From contig CASFCS010000014.1 in NCBI GenBank assembly GCA_949293245.1, positions 1 through 64,000 on the forward strand: DNA of 64,000 nucleotides. The letters are read 5' to 3'. Shown one piece after another: positions 48,932 through 58,091 of the stretch. The number at the start of each line of letters is the position of its first letter. The first letter of the stretch is position 1. The stretch is from an uncultured bacterium. Lineage in GTDB: Bacteria > Bacillota > Clostridia > Oscillospirales > Oscillospiraceae. The position numbers and the translations under genes were made by a program. The notes under the pieces were generated by a model. That model made no database searches and was not told where the DNA came from. It was given only the letters and a program-made list of their open reading frames with translations.

Positions 48932-50122
48932 TCATTCTCCCTTTAAGTATGCGTAGGCTTTCTGTGTGTTTTCATGGACCGAGCCGTGCTTCTCAGCCAC
49001 CTCTTGGATGGAGAGGGCCAGACCCATGCGCATAGCCTCATCCAGGTCCTGGTAGGCCATTTTACGCATGGCGCTCACCTCGGGAAAGTCCCGGTTTGGC
49101 TCGATATAGTCGGCCATATAGAGGATCTTCTCCCCCAGGGTCATGCCCGGCCGGCCGGTGGTGTGCCAACAGATGGCGGAGCACACCTCCTCGCTCTGGC
49201 CAAACCAGTGGCGGGCCAGGGCGGCCCCCGTCTTGGCGTGGAGAAGCTTGGCGGTATTGCGTTCCATATCATCTAGTACGATATCATATTCCCTGCACAA
49301 ATTCAACTGGGAGTCATAATCCAGATATTTGGTACAATCGTGGAGGATGCCCGCCCGGCGGGCGGCGTCCTCGTCCCACCCCCACCGGCGGGCCAGGCAC
49401 ACCGCCTCCTGCTCCACCCCCAGGATGTGGGGCAGGCGCTGGGCCCGCACCATGGAGAAGGAGACCGCCCGCAGCTGGTCGATGGTCAGGTCCTTCAGGT
49501 CGGTATCGGTGTGGTAGAGCCTCTGGCGGAGGATGTAGCCGTACACCGGGGTCCACAGGTAGGACTGCCCGCCCCCCCGGCCCAGGGCGGAGCGCAGCTC
49601 CGTGGAGGAGATGTTGGTCACCCGGGGGAGCTCCACAGGCATCACCCGGGCGCCGTAGGCCGCCCGCAGCTCCTCCCCGTGGCGCTGGAAGAGGGCCAGG
49701 TCGTCCGACTCGCTGCGGGCAAAGGGGGCCAGGGTCACCAGATCGCAGATGGCCTGGCACTCCTTCCAGGTCTGGAAGGAGAGGAACATGTCCGTCCCCA
49801 TAAGGAGGTAGAGGATGTCCTCCGGGTGCTCCTGGCGCAGCTGGCGCAGGCTCTGGGCGGTATAGCTGGTGCCCCCCCGGCGCACCTCCAGGTCGGAGAC
49901 ATGCACCCTGGGGTCCCCCATGCCGTCGGCCATCAGGCGGGTCATCTCCAGCCGCTGCTCCGCCGTGGCCGCCTCCTCAGGCAGGATCTTGTGGGGGGGC
50001 GTGCTGGCAGGGACAAAAATCAGCTCATCCAGGCCCAGGCTCTCCAGAGCTGCCCGGGCCGCGTTGCGGTGCCCCAGATGGGGCGGGTCAAAGGTGCCGC
50101 CGTAGATCCCGATCTTCTTCAT
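48932..50122 (-). CDS. nadD: Fusion of NadD and a YqeK-type HD hydrolase
   Basis: The 396-residue protein combines two enzymes that are usually separate. Residues 1-195 are nicotinate-nucleotide adenylyltransferase (IGIYGGTFDPPHLGHRNAA with the HxGH motif, PASTPPHK, and NISSTELRSAL in the ISSTxxR motif). Residues about 215-396 are the YqeK HD domain with LPHILGVEQEAVCLA, ILHDCTKYLD and ICWHTTGRPGMT, a family shown to hydrolyse diadenosine tetraphosphate. The join is in-frame with no internal start evident. NAD synthesis and Ap4A removal would be linked in one chain. Confidence 0.94.
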   Translation of the reverse strand: MKKIGIYGGTFDPPHLGHRNAARAALESLGLDELIFVPASTPPHKILPEEAATAEQRLEMTRLMADGMGDPRVHVSDLEVRRGGTSYTAQSLRQLRQEHPEDILYLLMGTDMFLSFQTWKECQAICDLVTLAPFARSESDDLALFQRHGEELRAAYGARVMPVELPRVTNISSTELRSALGRGGGQSYLWTPVYGYILRQRLYHTDTDLKDLTIDQLRAVSFSMVRAQRLPHILGVEQEAVCLARRWGWDEDAARRAGILHDCTKYLDYDSQLNLCREYDIVLDDMERNTAKLLHAKTGAALARHWFGQSEEVCSAICWHTTGRPGMTLGEKILYMADYIEPNRDFPEVSAMRKMAYQDLDEAMRMGLALSIQEVAEKHGSVHENTQKAYAYLKGE

Positions 50123-50193
50123 GACTGCATCCCTTCCTCTGTCCTAAGATAGGGGTAAGCGCCGGGGGACGGCCAGGGGACGCCCCCCTGTCC

Positions 50194-50502
50194 TCAGCCC
50201 TTCACCAGCTGGATCTTGTCCTTCTTGTCCTTCTTGTGGCTGGGGCGGTAGAGCACGAACCGGGTCCCGATGACCTGCACCACCTGGCTGCGGGTGGCGG
50301 CGGCCAGGGCCTCCGCCCCCTCCCGGGCGGAGAGCAGGGAGTTCTCCAGCACCCGGCCCTTGATGAGCTCCCGGGCCTCCAGGGCGTCGTTGGCCTGCTT
50401 GATGAGGTTGTCCCCCAGGCCCTCCCGGCCCACATGGAGGATGGTGTCCAGCCCGTTGGCCAGGGCCCGGAGCTGGGCGCGCTGCTTGCTTGTCAGTTCC
50501 AA
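50194..50502 (-). CDS. yhbY: YhbY-type RNA-binding protein (CRM domain)
   Basis: The 102-residue protein is a single CRM domain that associates with pre-50S ribosomes. The start MELTSKQRAQLRALAN is followed by the conserved HVGREGLGDNLIKQANDALEARELIKGRVL, and VVQVIGTRFVLYRPS closes the domain. A Lys/Asp tail (KKDKKDKIQLVKG) follows. It lies 17 bases after rdgB and 71 before nadD. Confidence 0.95.
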   Translation of the reverse strand: MELTSKQRAQLRALANGLDTILHVGREGLGDNLIKQANDALEARELIKGRVLENSLLSAREGAEALAAATRSQVVQVIGTRFVLYRPSHKKDKKDKIQLVKG

Positions 50503-50519
50503 AGTGAATTTCTCCTTTT

Positions 50520-51119
50520 TCAGCCGTTGTGGGCGGCCAGATAGGCCGCCAGCTTCTCGCCAAAGGCCGCCAGGGCCCGCCCCCGATGGGACACGGTGTT
50601 CTTCTCCTGGGCGGTCATCTGGGCGAAGGTCTTTTTAAACGCAGGGAGGTAGAAGATGGGGTCGTAGCCAAAGCCCCCCTCCCCTTTTGGGGCGTAGGCC
50701 AGCGTGCCGGGGCACTCCCCCCGGGCGGTGAGCACGTCCCCGTTGGGGAAACAGCAGGTGATCACCGAGACGAATTTCGCCCGCCGGTCCAGCTGCCCGC
50801 GCATGTTGTTCAAAAGCAGGGTATACCGCCCCACGTCGTCCAGGCCCTCCCCGCCGTAGCGGGCGGAGTACACCCCCGGGGCCCCCTGAAGGGCGTCCAC
50901 GCACAGCCCGGAGTCGTCTGCGATGGCGGGCAGGCCGCTGGCCTCCATCACCGCCCTGGCCTTGAGCAGGGAGTTCTCCTCAAAGGTGGTCCCCGTCTCC
51001 TCCACGTCCACGTCCACGCCGGCCTGGGCCTCCAGGATGACCTCCACCCCCTGGGCCCCCAGGATGGCCTGGAGCTCCTCCAGCTTGTGGGTGTTCTTGC
51101 TGGCAAGTACGATTTTCAT
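50520..51119 (-). CDS. rdgB: XTP/dITP diphosphatase (RdgB/HAM1)
   Basis: The 199-residue enzyme hydrolyses non-canonical purine triphosphates such as XTP and dITP. It begins MKIVLASKNTHKLEELQAIL (the SxNxxK/H motif). It contains TTFEENSLLKARAV, ADDSGLCVDALQGAPGVYSARYGG and GFGYDPIFYLP, with VSHRGRALAAF near the end. Length is typical. Its start lies three bases after the rph stop region, so translation is coupled. Confidence 0.96.
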   Translation of the reverse strand: MKIVLASKNTHKLEELQAILGAQGVEVILEAQAGVDVDVEETGTTFEENSLLKARAVMEASGLPAIADDSGLCVDALQGAPGVYSARYGGEGLDDVGRYTLLLNNMRGQLDRRAKFVSVITCCFPNGDVLTARGECPGTLAYAPKGEGGFGYDPIFYLPAFKKTFAQMTAQEKNTVSHRGRALAAFGEKLAAYLAAHNG

Positions 51120-51122
51120 AGC

Positions 51123-51842
51123 TCAACCTCCCAGGGCGGCCCGCTGAATGGTCTGGACCTCCCGGATGCCCTTGGCGCACAGGTCCACCAGGGCCCGCTG
51201 CTCCTCCAGGGTAAAGGCCCGGCCCTCGCCGGTGCCCTGGAGCTCCACCAGGCGGCCGTCTCCGGTCATGACGCAGTTGAAGTCCACCTGGGCGGCGGAG
51301 TCCTCCTCATAGCACAGGTCCAGAAGCAGCCGGTCATCCACGATGCCGGCGGAGATGGCGGCCACGCAGGTGGTCAGGGGCATCTCGGTGAGCACCCCCT
51401 GCTCCACCAATTTGTACAGGGCGCAGGCCAGGGCCACATAGCCCCCGGTGACGCTGGCGGTACGGGTACCCCCGTCCCCCTGGAGCACATCGCAGTCCAC
51501 GGTGATGGTGCGCTCTCCCAGCTTCTTCATGTCCACCGCCGCCCGGAGGGCCCGGCCGATGAGACGCTGGATCTCCGCCGAGCGGGGGGAGAGCTTGAGC
51601 TTGGCGATGTCCCGCTTGGACCGCTCCCGGTTGGCCCGGGGCAGCATGGAGTACTCGGCGGTGACCCAGCCCTCCCCCTCCGGGACGTGGGGCGGGGTCT
51701 TCTCCTCCACCGAGGCGGTGCACAGCACATGGGTGTTCCCCCAGCGCACCAGGCAGGAGCCCTCTGCAAAGCGGTTGATACCGGGGATAATCTCAAGGGG
51801 CCGGAGCTGATCTGCGCTCCGCCCGTCCAATCTTTGGTCCAT
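51123..51842 (-). CDS. rph: Ribonuclease PH
   Basis: The 239-residue phosphorolytic exoribonuclease trims tRNA 3' ends. Motifs include RFAEGSCLVRWGNTHVLCTASVE, GEGWVTAEYSMLPRANRER, RSAEIQRLIGRALRAAVD, the active-site TITVDCDVLQGDGGTRTASVTGGYVAL, and DLCYEEDSAAQVDFNCVMTG. Full length. Next to rdgB as in most Firmicutes. Confidence 0.97.
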   Translation of the reverse strand: MDQRLDGRSADQLRPLEIIPGINRFAEGSCLVRWGNTHVLCTASVEEKTPPHVPEGEGWVTAEYSMLPRANRERSKRDIAKLKLSPRSAEIQRLIGRALRAAVDMKKLGERTITVDCDVLQGDGGTRTASVTGGYVALACALYKLVEQGVLTEMPLTTCVAAISAGIVDDRLLLDLCYEEDSAAQVDFNCVMTGDGRLVELQGTGEGRAFTLEEQRALVDLCAKGIREVQTIQRAALGG

Positions 51843-51866
51843 GTCGTCCTCCTTTTCCGTGTGCCC

Positions 51867-52736
51867 TCAGAACAGGGCCTCGGCAAAGGCCCGGGCGTCG
51901 AAGGGCTGCAGGTCGTCCACGCCCTCCCCCAGGCCCACATACTTCACCGGCACGCCCATCTCCCGGGCAATGGCCACCACGATGCCCCCCTTGGCGGTGC
52001 CGTCCAGCTTGGTGAGCACGATGCCGGTGACCCCGGCGCTCTGGGCAAAGCCCTTGGCCTGGATGAGGCCGTTTTGCCCCGTGGTGGCGTCCAGCACCAG
52101 CAGGGTCTCCCGGCTGGATTGGGGCAGCTCCCGGTCGATGACCCGGCTGATCTTGTTGAGCTCGTTCATCAGGTTCTGCTTGTTGTGCAGCCGGCCGGCG
52201 GTGTCCACCAGCACGGCGTCGCACCCCCGGGCCCGGGCAGCACAGATGGCGTCATACACCACGGCGGCGGGGTCCGCCCCCTCGTGCTGCTTGACGATGT
52301 CCACCCCCGCCCGCTGGGACCACACGGTGAGCTGGTCGGCAGCGGCGGCCCGGAAGGTGTCTCCCGCGGCCAGCAGCACCCGCTTGCCCTCCTTCTTCAG
52401 CCTGGCGGCCAGCTTGCCGATGGTGGTGGTCTTGCCCACCCCGTTGACCCCGATGAAGAGGATCACCGCGGGCGTGCTGCTCAGGTCCATGGCGCAGCCC
52501 TGGCCCTCCAGCATCTCCGCCAGGATCTCCTTCATGCAGGCCCGGGCGCCCTCCACGTCCTTGATTTTCTGCTCTTTGCACCGGCTCCGGAGCTCCTCCA
52601 CCGCCTCCATGGTGGTATCCATGCCCATGTCGGCCATGATGAGGGACTCCTCCAGCTCCTCGTAGAACTCCTCGTCCAGCTGGGAGAACATATTGCTGAA
52701 AATGCCGATCTTCTTGATCTTATCAAAAAATCCCAT
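51867..52736 (-). CDS. ftsY: Signal recognition particle receptor FtsY
   Basis: The 289-residue GTPase receives ribosome-SRP complexes at the membrane. It shows the N domain (about 1-80) and the G domain with GVNGVGKTTTIGKLA (P loop), DTFRAAAADQLTVW, DTAGRLHNKQNLMNEL, TKLDGTAKGGI and the C-terminal YVGLGEGVDDLQPFD. There is no acidic A domain, so it is a minimal form like those of many Firmicutes. The gene is downstream of smc and the zinc-ribbon gene. Confidence 0.96.
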   Translation of the reverse strand: MGFFDKIKKIGIFSNMFSQLDEEFYEELEESLIMADMGMDTTMEAVEELRSRCKEQKIKDVEGARACMKEILAEMLEGQGCAMDLSSTPAVILFIGVNGVGKTTTIGKLAARLKKEGKRVLLAAGDTFRAAAADQLTVWSQRAGVDIVKQHEGADPAAVVYDAICAARARGCDAVLVDTAGRLHNKQNLMNELNKISRVIDRELPQSSRETLLVLDATTGQNGLIQAKGFAQSAGVTGIVLTKLDGTAKGGIVVAIAREMGVPVKYVGLGEGVDDLQPFDARAFAEALF

Positions 52737-52757
52737 ACTATTCTTCCTTATCTCACC

Positions 52758-53054
52758 TTATAGATTTGGATTGGCCGCGCCGCAAAAGGGGCACCTGGGG
52801 TCGTCCAGGTCGTGGGACCGGCCGCAGGCGGGACAGATGGTCTGGGCCATCCGGTCCTCCTGCTCCTCCTCCCCGTCTCCCCGGTAGAACTCCAGCTTCC
52901 CGCAGGCCGGGCAGCACCAGATCTCCACGTCCAGTCCCCCCGCCGCCAGGTTGGGAAGGCTCCCCAAGAGCCAGCCTGCCTGGCCCAGCTGCAGGTACTC
53001 TCTCTTCAAAAAGTGCAGTGCCTCGCCGCAGCTGCAGCAGTGCTTTTCTGTCAT
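52758..53054 (-). CDS. Zinc-ribbon protein whose start lies in a duplicated smc tail
   Basis: The 98-residue protein contains four Cys pairs (CCSCG, CCPACG, CPACG, CPFCG), giving two zinc ribbons, joined by EFYRGDGEEEQED. The family is not recognised. The start ATG 53054 overlaps the stop codon of a degenerate copy of the smc 3' end, where a CAG-to-CAA change creates A-ATG-A. Its AAAAGGAG ribosome-binding site is also smc-derived sequence (the codons for KEL near the SMC C-terminus). It lies 21 bases ahead of ftsY. Confidence 0.82.
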   Translation of the reverse strand: MTEKHCCSCGEALHFLKREYLQLGQAGWLLGSLPNLAAGGLDVEIWCCPACGKLEFYRGDGEEEQEDRMAQTICPACGRSHDLDDPRCPFCGAANPNL

Positions 53055-53153
53055 TGGATGCCCAGCTCCTTTTCCACGTCGTTCAGGGCAATGGTCAAAA
53101 GCCGGCTCACACCCTGCTCTTTGCATGGTGACGCCGTAGAGAATGTCGGCCTC
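53054..53153 (-). pseudogene. Duplicated 3' fragment of smc
   Basis: About 100 bases match the last codons of smc (53306-53407) at roughly nine in ten positions. One inserted base near 53124 breaks the reading frame after ADILYGVTMQ. The unrelated sequence between the two copies (53154-53305) contains the hairpin GGCTTTTC/GAAAAGCC. This is a remnant of a segmental duplication downstream of smc. Confidence 0.9.
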
Positions 53154-53305
53154 TCTCCCACGCAGCCCAGGCTGCGCGGGGCCCCCATTTGACTCAAATC
53201 GCCGGGAGTGAATCCCGCCGATTTCAAGGCTTTTCCATGAAAAGCCCTGGCGGCTTTCGCCGGCCCGCCGGGGGCGGGCGTCGTCGGCCGCTCTCCTCTC
53301 CGCCG
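53154..53305. other. Spacer between smc and its duplicated tail
   Basis: 152 bases with a small hairpin near 53229-53247 and GC-rich inverted stretches. No gene was seen. Confidence 0.5.
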
Positions 53306-56300
53306 TCACTGGATACCCAGCTCTTTCTCCACGTCGTTCAGGTCGATGGTCAAAAGCCGGCTCACACCCTGCTCCTGCATGGTGACGCCGTAGAGAATAT
53401 CGGCCTCCTCCATGGTGCCCCGGCGGTGGGTGATGACGATGAACTGCGTCCCCTCGGTCATGGAGCGCAGATAGCTGGCGTAGCGCACCACGTTGGCGTC
53501 GTCCAGGGCGGCCTCAATCTCGTCCATGACGCAGAAGGGGGTGGGCCGCACCTTCAGAATGGCGAAGTACAGGGCGATGGCCACAAAGGCCTTCTCCCCG
53601 CCGGAGAGGAGGGAGATGTTCTTCAAAGCCTTGCCGGGTGGCTGCACCTTGATCTCAATGCCGCAGGTGAGGATCTCCTTCTCGTCCTCCAGCTCCAGGT
53701 TGGCCTTGCCACCCTGGAAGAGCTCCACGAAGGTCTCCTGAAAGGCCTGGTTGATCCGCTGGAACTGGGTGGAGAAGATGTCGGTCATCTCCCGGGTAAT
53801 GCCCGAGATGATGCCCTCCAGCTCCCGCTTGGCCCCCTCCACGTCGTCCCGCTGCTCAATAAAATAGGTGTAGCGCTCGTTTACCCGCTGGAACTCCTCC
53901 ACCGCGTCGGGGTTGATGCTCCCCAAAGCGGAGATGCTCCGCTTGAGCTCGGAGATGCGCCGGGCGGCCCTGGCGGTGGACTCCAGCTCCACCTGCTGCT
54001 GCCGGGCGGCCTCGTGGGAGAGCTGGTAGGTCTCCCACAGCCTGTCCAGCAGCTGCTTCTCCTCCATAGAGGCGGAGAGCTTCTTCTGCTCCAGCACCGA
54101 CACCTCCCGCTCCATATTCAAAAGGGCGGTGTTCTGCTCCCGGCTGAGCCGGTCGGCCTGGTTGCGCTCCCCCTCCAGCGCCAGCTTCTCCTGATTGAGA
54201 CGCTGGATGCGGCCCTCTTGTTCCTCCCGGCGCTGCCGCAGGGCCTGGAGCTTTTCCTCCTGCTCCAGGATGCGCCCCGAGAGGGCCTGGTTGCGGTCCT
54301 GATACTGCCGGATCAGGGCCTGGCGCTGCTCCCGGTCCCCGGTGAGCTCCTGGCGCAGGGCCTCCAGCTCCTCCAGAGCCTGGCCCGAGGCGCTGCGCTC
54401 CCCCTCCAGGGCGGCCAGCTCCGTGTGGTACATGGCCACCTGCCGGGCAGTCTCCTCCACCCGGCGGCGCAGCTCCTCCTGGCCCTTTTCCTTGGCCTCG
54501 GCCTCTGCCCGGAGGGCCTCGGCGGCCCCCTCCAGCTCGGTCACGCTCTCCCGGGCCGCCTGGGTATCCCGCTGGTTGTCCTGGATGCGGCTCTGAATGG
54601 ACGCCTGGTCCTGGCGGATGAGCTCCATCCGCTCCCGGAGGGCGGCCTCCTGCTGCCGGGCGCTCTCCAGGCGCTCTTTCAGCAGAAGAAGCTCCTTCTC
54701 CAGCTGGGAGAGCTGCTCCCGGGCGGTGTCCAGCTGGTACTGGGCAGCGGTGTGCTCCCGCTGGGCCCCCTGACGGGTGAGCCGGGCGGCGGCCAGGTCC
54801 TCCGCCAGGGCGGCCTGCTGCTCCTTCAGCCGCTGGAGCTCGTTGGCCCGGGAGAGGATACCCGCGCTGCGGGAGGCGGAGCCGCCGGTCATGGAGCCGC
54901 CGGCGTTGATGACCTGCCCGTCCAGGGTGACCACCCGGAACCGGTGGCTGAATTTCCGGGTGATGGCGATGGCGCTGTCCATGTCCTCCACGATGACCAC
55001 CCGCCCCAGCAGGTTGGAGAAGATATCCCGGTAGCGCGGCTCACAGGTGATGAGGGCGTCGGCCATGCCCACAAAGCCCGGCTCTTTCGCCACGTCCCCG
55101 TCCCGGAACTGGGCCGGGCGGATGGTGGAGACGGGCAGGAAGGTGGCCCGTCCCCCGTCCCGCCGTTTGAGGAAGGCGATGGCGGCCTTGCCCGCCTGGT
55201 CGGTGTCCACCACGATGTTCTGCATGGCGCCCCCCAGGGCGATCTCGATGGCCACAGTGTAGGCGTCGGGCACCTGGATGAGCCCCGCCACCGGGCCGTG
55301 GACCCCGGCCAGGCCCCCCCGGCCCGCCTCGTTCATCACCAGGCGCACCGCCTTGGAGTACCCCTCGTAGAGCTTCTCCATCTCGGAGAGCATATGGATG
55401 CGGGAGCTCAGATTGTTCTCGTCCATCTCCAGGCGGCTGACCCGCTGGGCGGCCTCCTCCGCCCGGCGGCGGCGGCCCTCCGCCCGGAGGGTATAGCCCT
55501 GGATGGCGTTTTGCAGGGAGGTCTCCTCCTCCCCCTTGTCCGCCAGCTGCCCCTCCAGCTCCCGGAGGGCGGCGGCGGCCTGCTGCCTGCTGTCCTCCAG
55601 GGCAATGCGCTCCTTGCCCAGGTTTTCCTCCCGGTCGTAGAGCTCCTGGGCGGCGGCAGCCAGGGCGGAGAGGAGCTCCCGCCGCTGGGCGGCTGAGGCG
55701 CTCTCCAGACCCTCCCGGCTGCGCAGGGCCTCCAGCTCCTCCCCCAGGGCCCCGGCGGATTGGGCCGCCTGGCGGTTGGACTCCTCCGCCCGGGCCAGCT
55801 CGTCCCGCAGGTGCCGGTCCTGGACCTGGATCTCCTTCAGCCGGGCCTGGCGCTGGGCGATCTGCTGGGCGATGGACCCCGCCCGCCCCTCCTGCTGACT
55901 GAGTTCGTCCTGGATACGCCTGGCATTGTCGGCGTTGTTCTTCATGTCGTTTTTCAAAAGCTCGATGGCGCTCTCGCAGCTGTGAGCGTCGGCCTCCATC
56001 TGGGACAGGCGGAAGCGGATCTGGTCGGTCTCCACGTCCTTCTCCCGCATTTTGGCGGCGCATGCCTCCGCCTGGGCGTAGGCCGCCTCCACCGCCGCGC
56101 GCAGCTCCTCCCGGTGGGCCGCGGCGGTCTCATAATCCGCCTGGGTGCGGATGGCGGCGGCCCGCAGCCCCTCCAGCTGGGTAAGCCACAGGGAGATCTC
56201 CAGCCCCCGCAGCTCGTCCCGCAGGGCCAGGAATTTCCTGGTCTTTTCCGCCTGGAGGCGCAGGGGCTCCACCTGGAGCTCCAGCTCCCCGATCTTGTCG

Positions 56301-56875
56301 TTGATGCGCACCAGGTTGTCCTGGGTGCGCTCCAGCTTGCGCCTGGCCTCCTCCTTCCGGTGGCGGAAGCGGGAGATGCCCGCTGCCTCCTCAAAGATCT
56401 CCCGGCGGTCGGTGCTCTTGGCGGAGAGGATCTCGTCAATGCGGCCCTGGCCGATGAGGGCGTACCCCTCCCGGCCCAGGCCCGTGTCCATAAAGAGCTC
56501 GTTGATGTCCCGCAGGCGGACGGAGCGGCGGTTGATGTAGTACTCGCTCTCGCCGGAGCGGTAGTACCGGCGGGTCACCATGATCTCCTGCTGGTCCATG
56601 GGGAAGAGGCGGGCGGAGTTGTCCAGCACCAGGGAGACCTCCGCAAAGCCCAGGCCCCGGCGGCGGGCGGTGCCGTCGAAGATCACGTCCTCCATCTTGC
56701 TGCCCCGGAGGGCCCGGGTGGACTGCTCCCCCATGACCCAGCGGATGGCGTCGGCTATGTTCGATTTTCCCGAGCCGTTGGGCCCCACCACCGCGGTGAT
56801 CCCGTCCTGAAAGGTGAGCACCGTCTTGTCGGGGAACGACTTGAACCCCTGGATCTCCAGCGCCTTAAGATACAA
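53306..56875 (-). CDS. smc: Chromosome segregation protein SMC
   Basis: The 1189-residue condensin ATPase has Walker A VVGPNGSGKSNIADAIRWVMGEQS near residue 30, two long coiled coils and a hinge at about 520-640 (LAGVHGPVAGLIQVPDAYTVAIE, VVTLDGQVINAGGSMTGGS). The C-terminal ABC signature is LLSGGEKAFVAIALYFAIL, with Walker B PFCVMDEIEAALDDANV. The start is taken as TTG 56875, which gives the family-typical opening (M)YLKALEIQGFKSF. It lies eight bases after AGGGG; the GTG three codons earlier lies inside that box. It has its own promoter after the rnc terminator. Confidence 0.97.
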   Translation of the reverse strand: MYLKALEIQGFKSFPDKTVLTFQDGITAVVGPNGSGKSNIADAIRWVMGEQSTRALRGSKMEDVIFDGTARRRGLGFAEVSLVLDNSARLFPMDQQEIMVTRRYYRSGESEYYINRRSVRLRDINELFMDTGLGREGYALIGQGRIDEILSAKSTDRREIFEEAAGISRFRHRKEEARRKLERTQDNLVRINDKIGELELQVEPLRLQAEKTRKFLALRDELRGLEISLWLTQLEGLRAAAIRTQADYETAAAHREELRAAVEAAYAQAEACAAKMREKDVETDQIRFRLSQMEADAHSCESAIELLKNDMKNNADNARRIQDELSQQEGRAGSIAQQIAQRQARLKEIQVQDRHLRDELARAEESNRQAAQSAGALGEELEALRSREGLESASAAQRRELLSALAAAAQELYDREENLGKERIALEDSRQQAAAALRELEGQLADKGEEETSLQNAIQGYTLRAEGRRRRAEEAAQRVSRLEMDENNLSSRIHMLSEMEKLYEGYSKAVRLVMNEAGRGGLAGVHGPVAGLIQVPDAYTVAIEIALGGAMQNIVVDTDQAGKAAIAFLKRRDGGRATFLPVSTIRPAQFRDGDVAKEPGFVGMADALITCEPRYRDIFSNLLGRVVIVEDMDSAIAITRKFSHRFRVVTLDGQVINAGGSMTGGSASRSAGILSRANELQRLKEQQAALAEDLAAARLTRQGAQREHTAAQYQLDTAREQLSQLEKELLLLKERLESARQQEAALRERMELIRQDQASIQSRIQDNQRDTQAARESVTELEGAAEALRAEAEAKEKGQEELRRRVEETARQVAMYHTELAALEGERSASGQALEELEALRQELTGDREQRQALIRQYQDRNQALSGRILEQEEKLQALRQRREEQEGRIQRLNQEKLALEGERNQADRLSREQNTALLNMEREVSVLEQKKLSASMEEKQLLDRLWETYQLSHEAARQQQVELESTARAARRISELKRSISALGSINPDAVEEFQRVNERYTYFIEQRDDVEGAKRELEGIISGITREMTDIFSTQFQRINQAFQETFVELFQGGKANLELEDEKEILTCGIEIKVQPPGKALKNISLLSGGEKAFVAIALYFAILKVRPTPFCVMDEIEAALDDANVVRYASYLRSMTEGTQFIVITHRRGTMEEADILYGVTMQEQGVSRLLTIDLNDVEKELGIQ

Positions 56876-56914
56876 TCCGCGCACCCCTACTTTCCATCGT
56901 TTCGTAATCGATTT

Positions 56915-56943
56915 ATTATATCAGACCCCGGGGCCCTTTGCAA
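56915..56943 (-). promoter_or_regulatory. smc promoter
   Basis: Minus-strand TTGCAA (56938-56943) and TATAAT (56915-56920) are 17 bases apart. Confidence 0.83.
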
Positions 56944-56968
56944 TCGGTTTCCCGGGGCCCTTTTCACA

Positions 56969-57007
56969 CAAAAAACGGGCCGCCGGGCGAAAGGCCCGGC
57001 GGCCCGT
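56969..57007 (-). terminator. Terminator after rnc
   Basis: A 14-bp perfect stem (ACGGGCCGCCGGGC and complement, 56975-57007) with a 5-base loop ends in TTTTTT on the minus strand. Confidence 0.92.
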
Positions 57008-57026
57008 CCTTTGATCTTCTGTTTTG

Positions 57027-57707
57027 TCAGCTCCGGCCGTCCCCCAGCTTCTCCAGGGCGGCCCGGGCGGCCATCTGCTCGGCCTCTTTCTTGGTGCGGC
57101 CCTTCCCCTGGCCGGCCACCTGGCCCCCCACGGACACCTCCATCACGAACACCCGGCAGTGGTCCGGCCCGGTCTCCTTCACCAGGCAATAGGTGATGGG
57201 GCTGCCGGGGGTGCGCTGCACCAGCTCCTGGAGGGCGGTCTTGTAGTCCCGGTCCACCGCCTTCTCCTGCTCCTGGTCCAGAATCAGCCGGCGGATGAGC
57301 CGCCGGGAGGGGGCGATGCCCCCGTCCAGATACACCGCAGCCAGTACCGCCTCGGTGGCGTCGGCCAGGATGGAGGGGCGCACCCGGCCGCCGTTGGCAT
57401 CCTCCCCCCTGCCCAGGCGCAGGTGGGGCCCCAAATCCAGCCCCAGGGCCACCTGGTGGAGGCTCTCCTCACACACCAGGGCGGCCCGGGTGCGGGTGAG
57501 CTCCCCCTCCGGCATGTCGGGATGGGTGCGGTACAGGTGGTCGGCCACCACCATGCCCAGCACCGAGTCCCCTAAAAACTCCAGCCGCTCGTTGCTTACC
57601 GCCCCTTCGGCCCGGTGCTCGTTAGCGTAGGAGCTGTGGGTGAGGGCGTTGCGCAGCAGCCCCTTGTCCGTAAAGGTATAGCCCAGCTTCTCTTCCAAAA
57701 TATCCAT
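57027..57707 (-). CDS. rnc: Ribonuclease III
   Basis: The 226-residue enzyme cuts double-stranded RNA in rRNA processing. The catalytic signature [18 protein letters not shown] lies near residue 39 and the second acidic site is in [14 protein letters not shown]. The C-terminal double-stranded RNA-binding domain (about 155-226) ends [20 protein letters not shown]. It follows acpP by 61 bases and has its own strong terminator. Confidence 0.97.
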   Translation of the reverse strand: MDILEEKLGYTFTDKGLLRNALTHSSYANEHRAEGAVSNERLEFLGDSVLGMVVADHLYRTHPDMPEGELTRTRAALVCEESLHQVALGLDLGPHLRLGRGEDANGGRVRPSILADATEAVLAAVYLDGGIAPSRRLIRRLILDQEQEKAVDRDYKTALQELVQRTPGSPITYCLVKETGPDHCRVFVMEVSVGGQVAGQGKGRTKKEAEQMAARAALEKLGDGRS

Positions 57708-57768
57708 ATCGCGGTCACCTCAAAACAGGAAGCCCCGCCGTGGGCGAGGCTTCCAGAGTTTCATCTGT

Positions 57769-58002
57769 TCAGAGCTCCAGCCGCTCCTGCATGTAGCGGT
57801 AGAGGTCCCCCACGGTCACAATGTGGGCGATGTCCTCCTCCACCATCTCTTCCATCCCGAACTCCTCCTCCAGGGCCATGGACAGCTCCACCAGGTCCAC
57901 AGAGTCGGCGCCCAGATCCCCCTCGAACGCGGTATCCTCGTCCACGGAGGCGGGGTCCACCCCGAATTGTTCCGCAATGACAGCGCACAATTTTTCCAGC
58001 AT
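57769..58002 (-). CDS. acpP: Acyl carrier protein
   Basis: The 77-residue acidic protein carries fatty-acid intermediates on a phosphopantetheine arm attached to Ser in GADSVDLVELSMALEEEFGM. The start MLEKLCAVIAEQFGV at 58002 gives the standard length and about a 35-base leader from its promoter; starts at 58026 or 58023 would leave almost no leader. The ribosome-binding site (AAGGAG, 12 bases upstream) is rather distant. It follows plsX, the usual lipid-synthesis neighbour. Confidence 0.94.
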   Translation of the reverse strand: MLEKLCAVIAEQFGVDPASVDEDTAFEGDLGADSVDLVELSMALEEEFGMEEMVEEDIAHIVTVGDLYRYMQERLEL

Positions 58003-58043
58003 GCCTCTATGCAGCTCCTTCATCACAGGGATTTTGTACCACC

Positions 58044-58072
58044 ATCATAGGTGGAAACATCCCCGCTGTCAA
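58044..58072 (-). promoter_or_regulatory. acpP promoter
   Basis: Minus-strand TTGACA (58067-58072) and TATGAT (58044-58049) are separated by 17 bases. No FapR-like operator was recognised. Confidence 0.85.
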
Positions 58073-58091
58073 TAGCTTTTTTCTTGGATCC

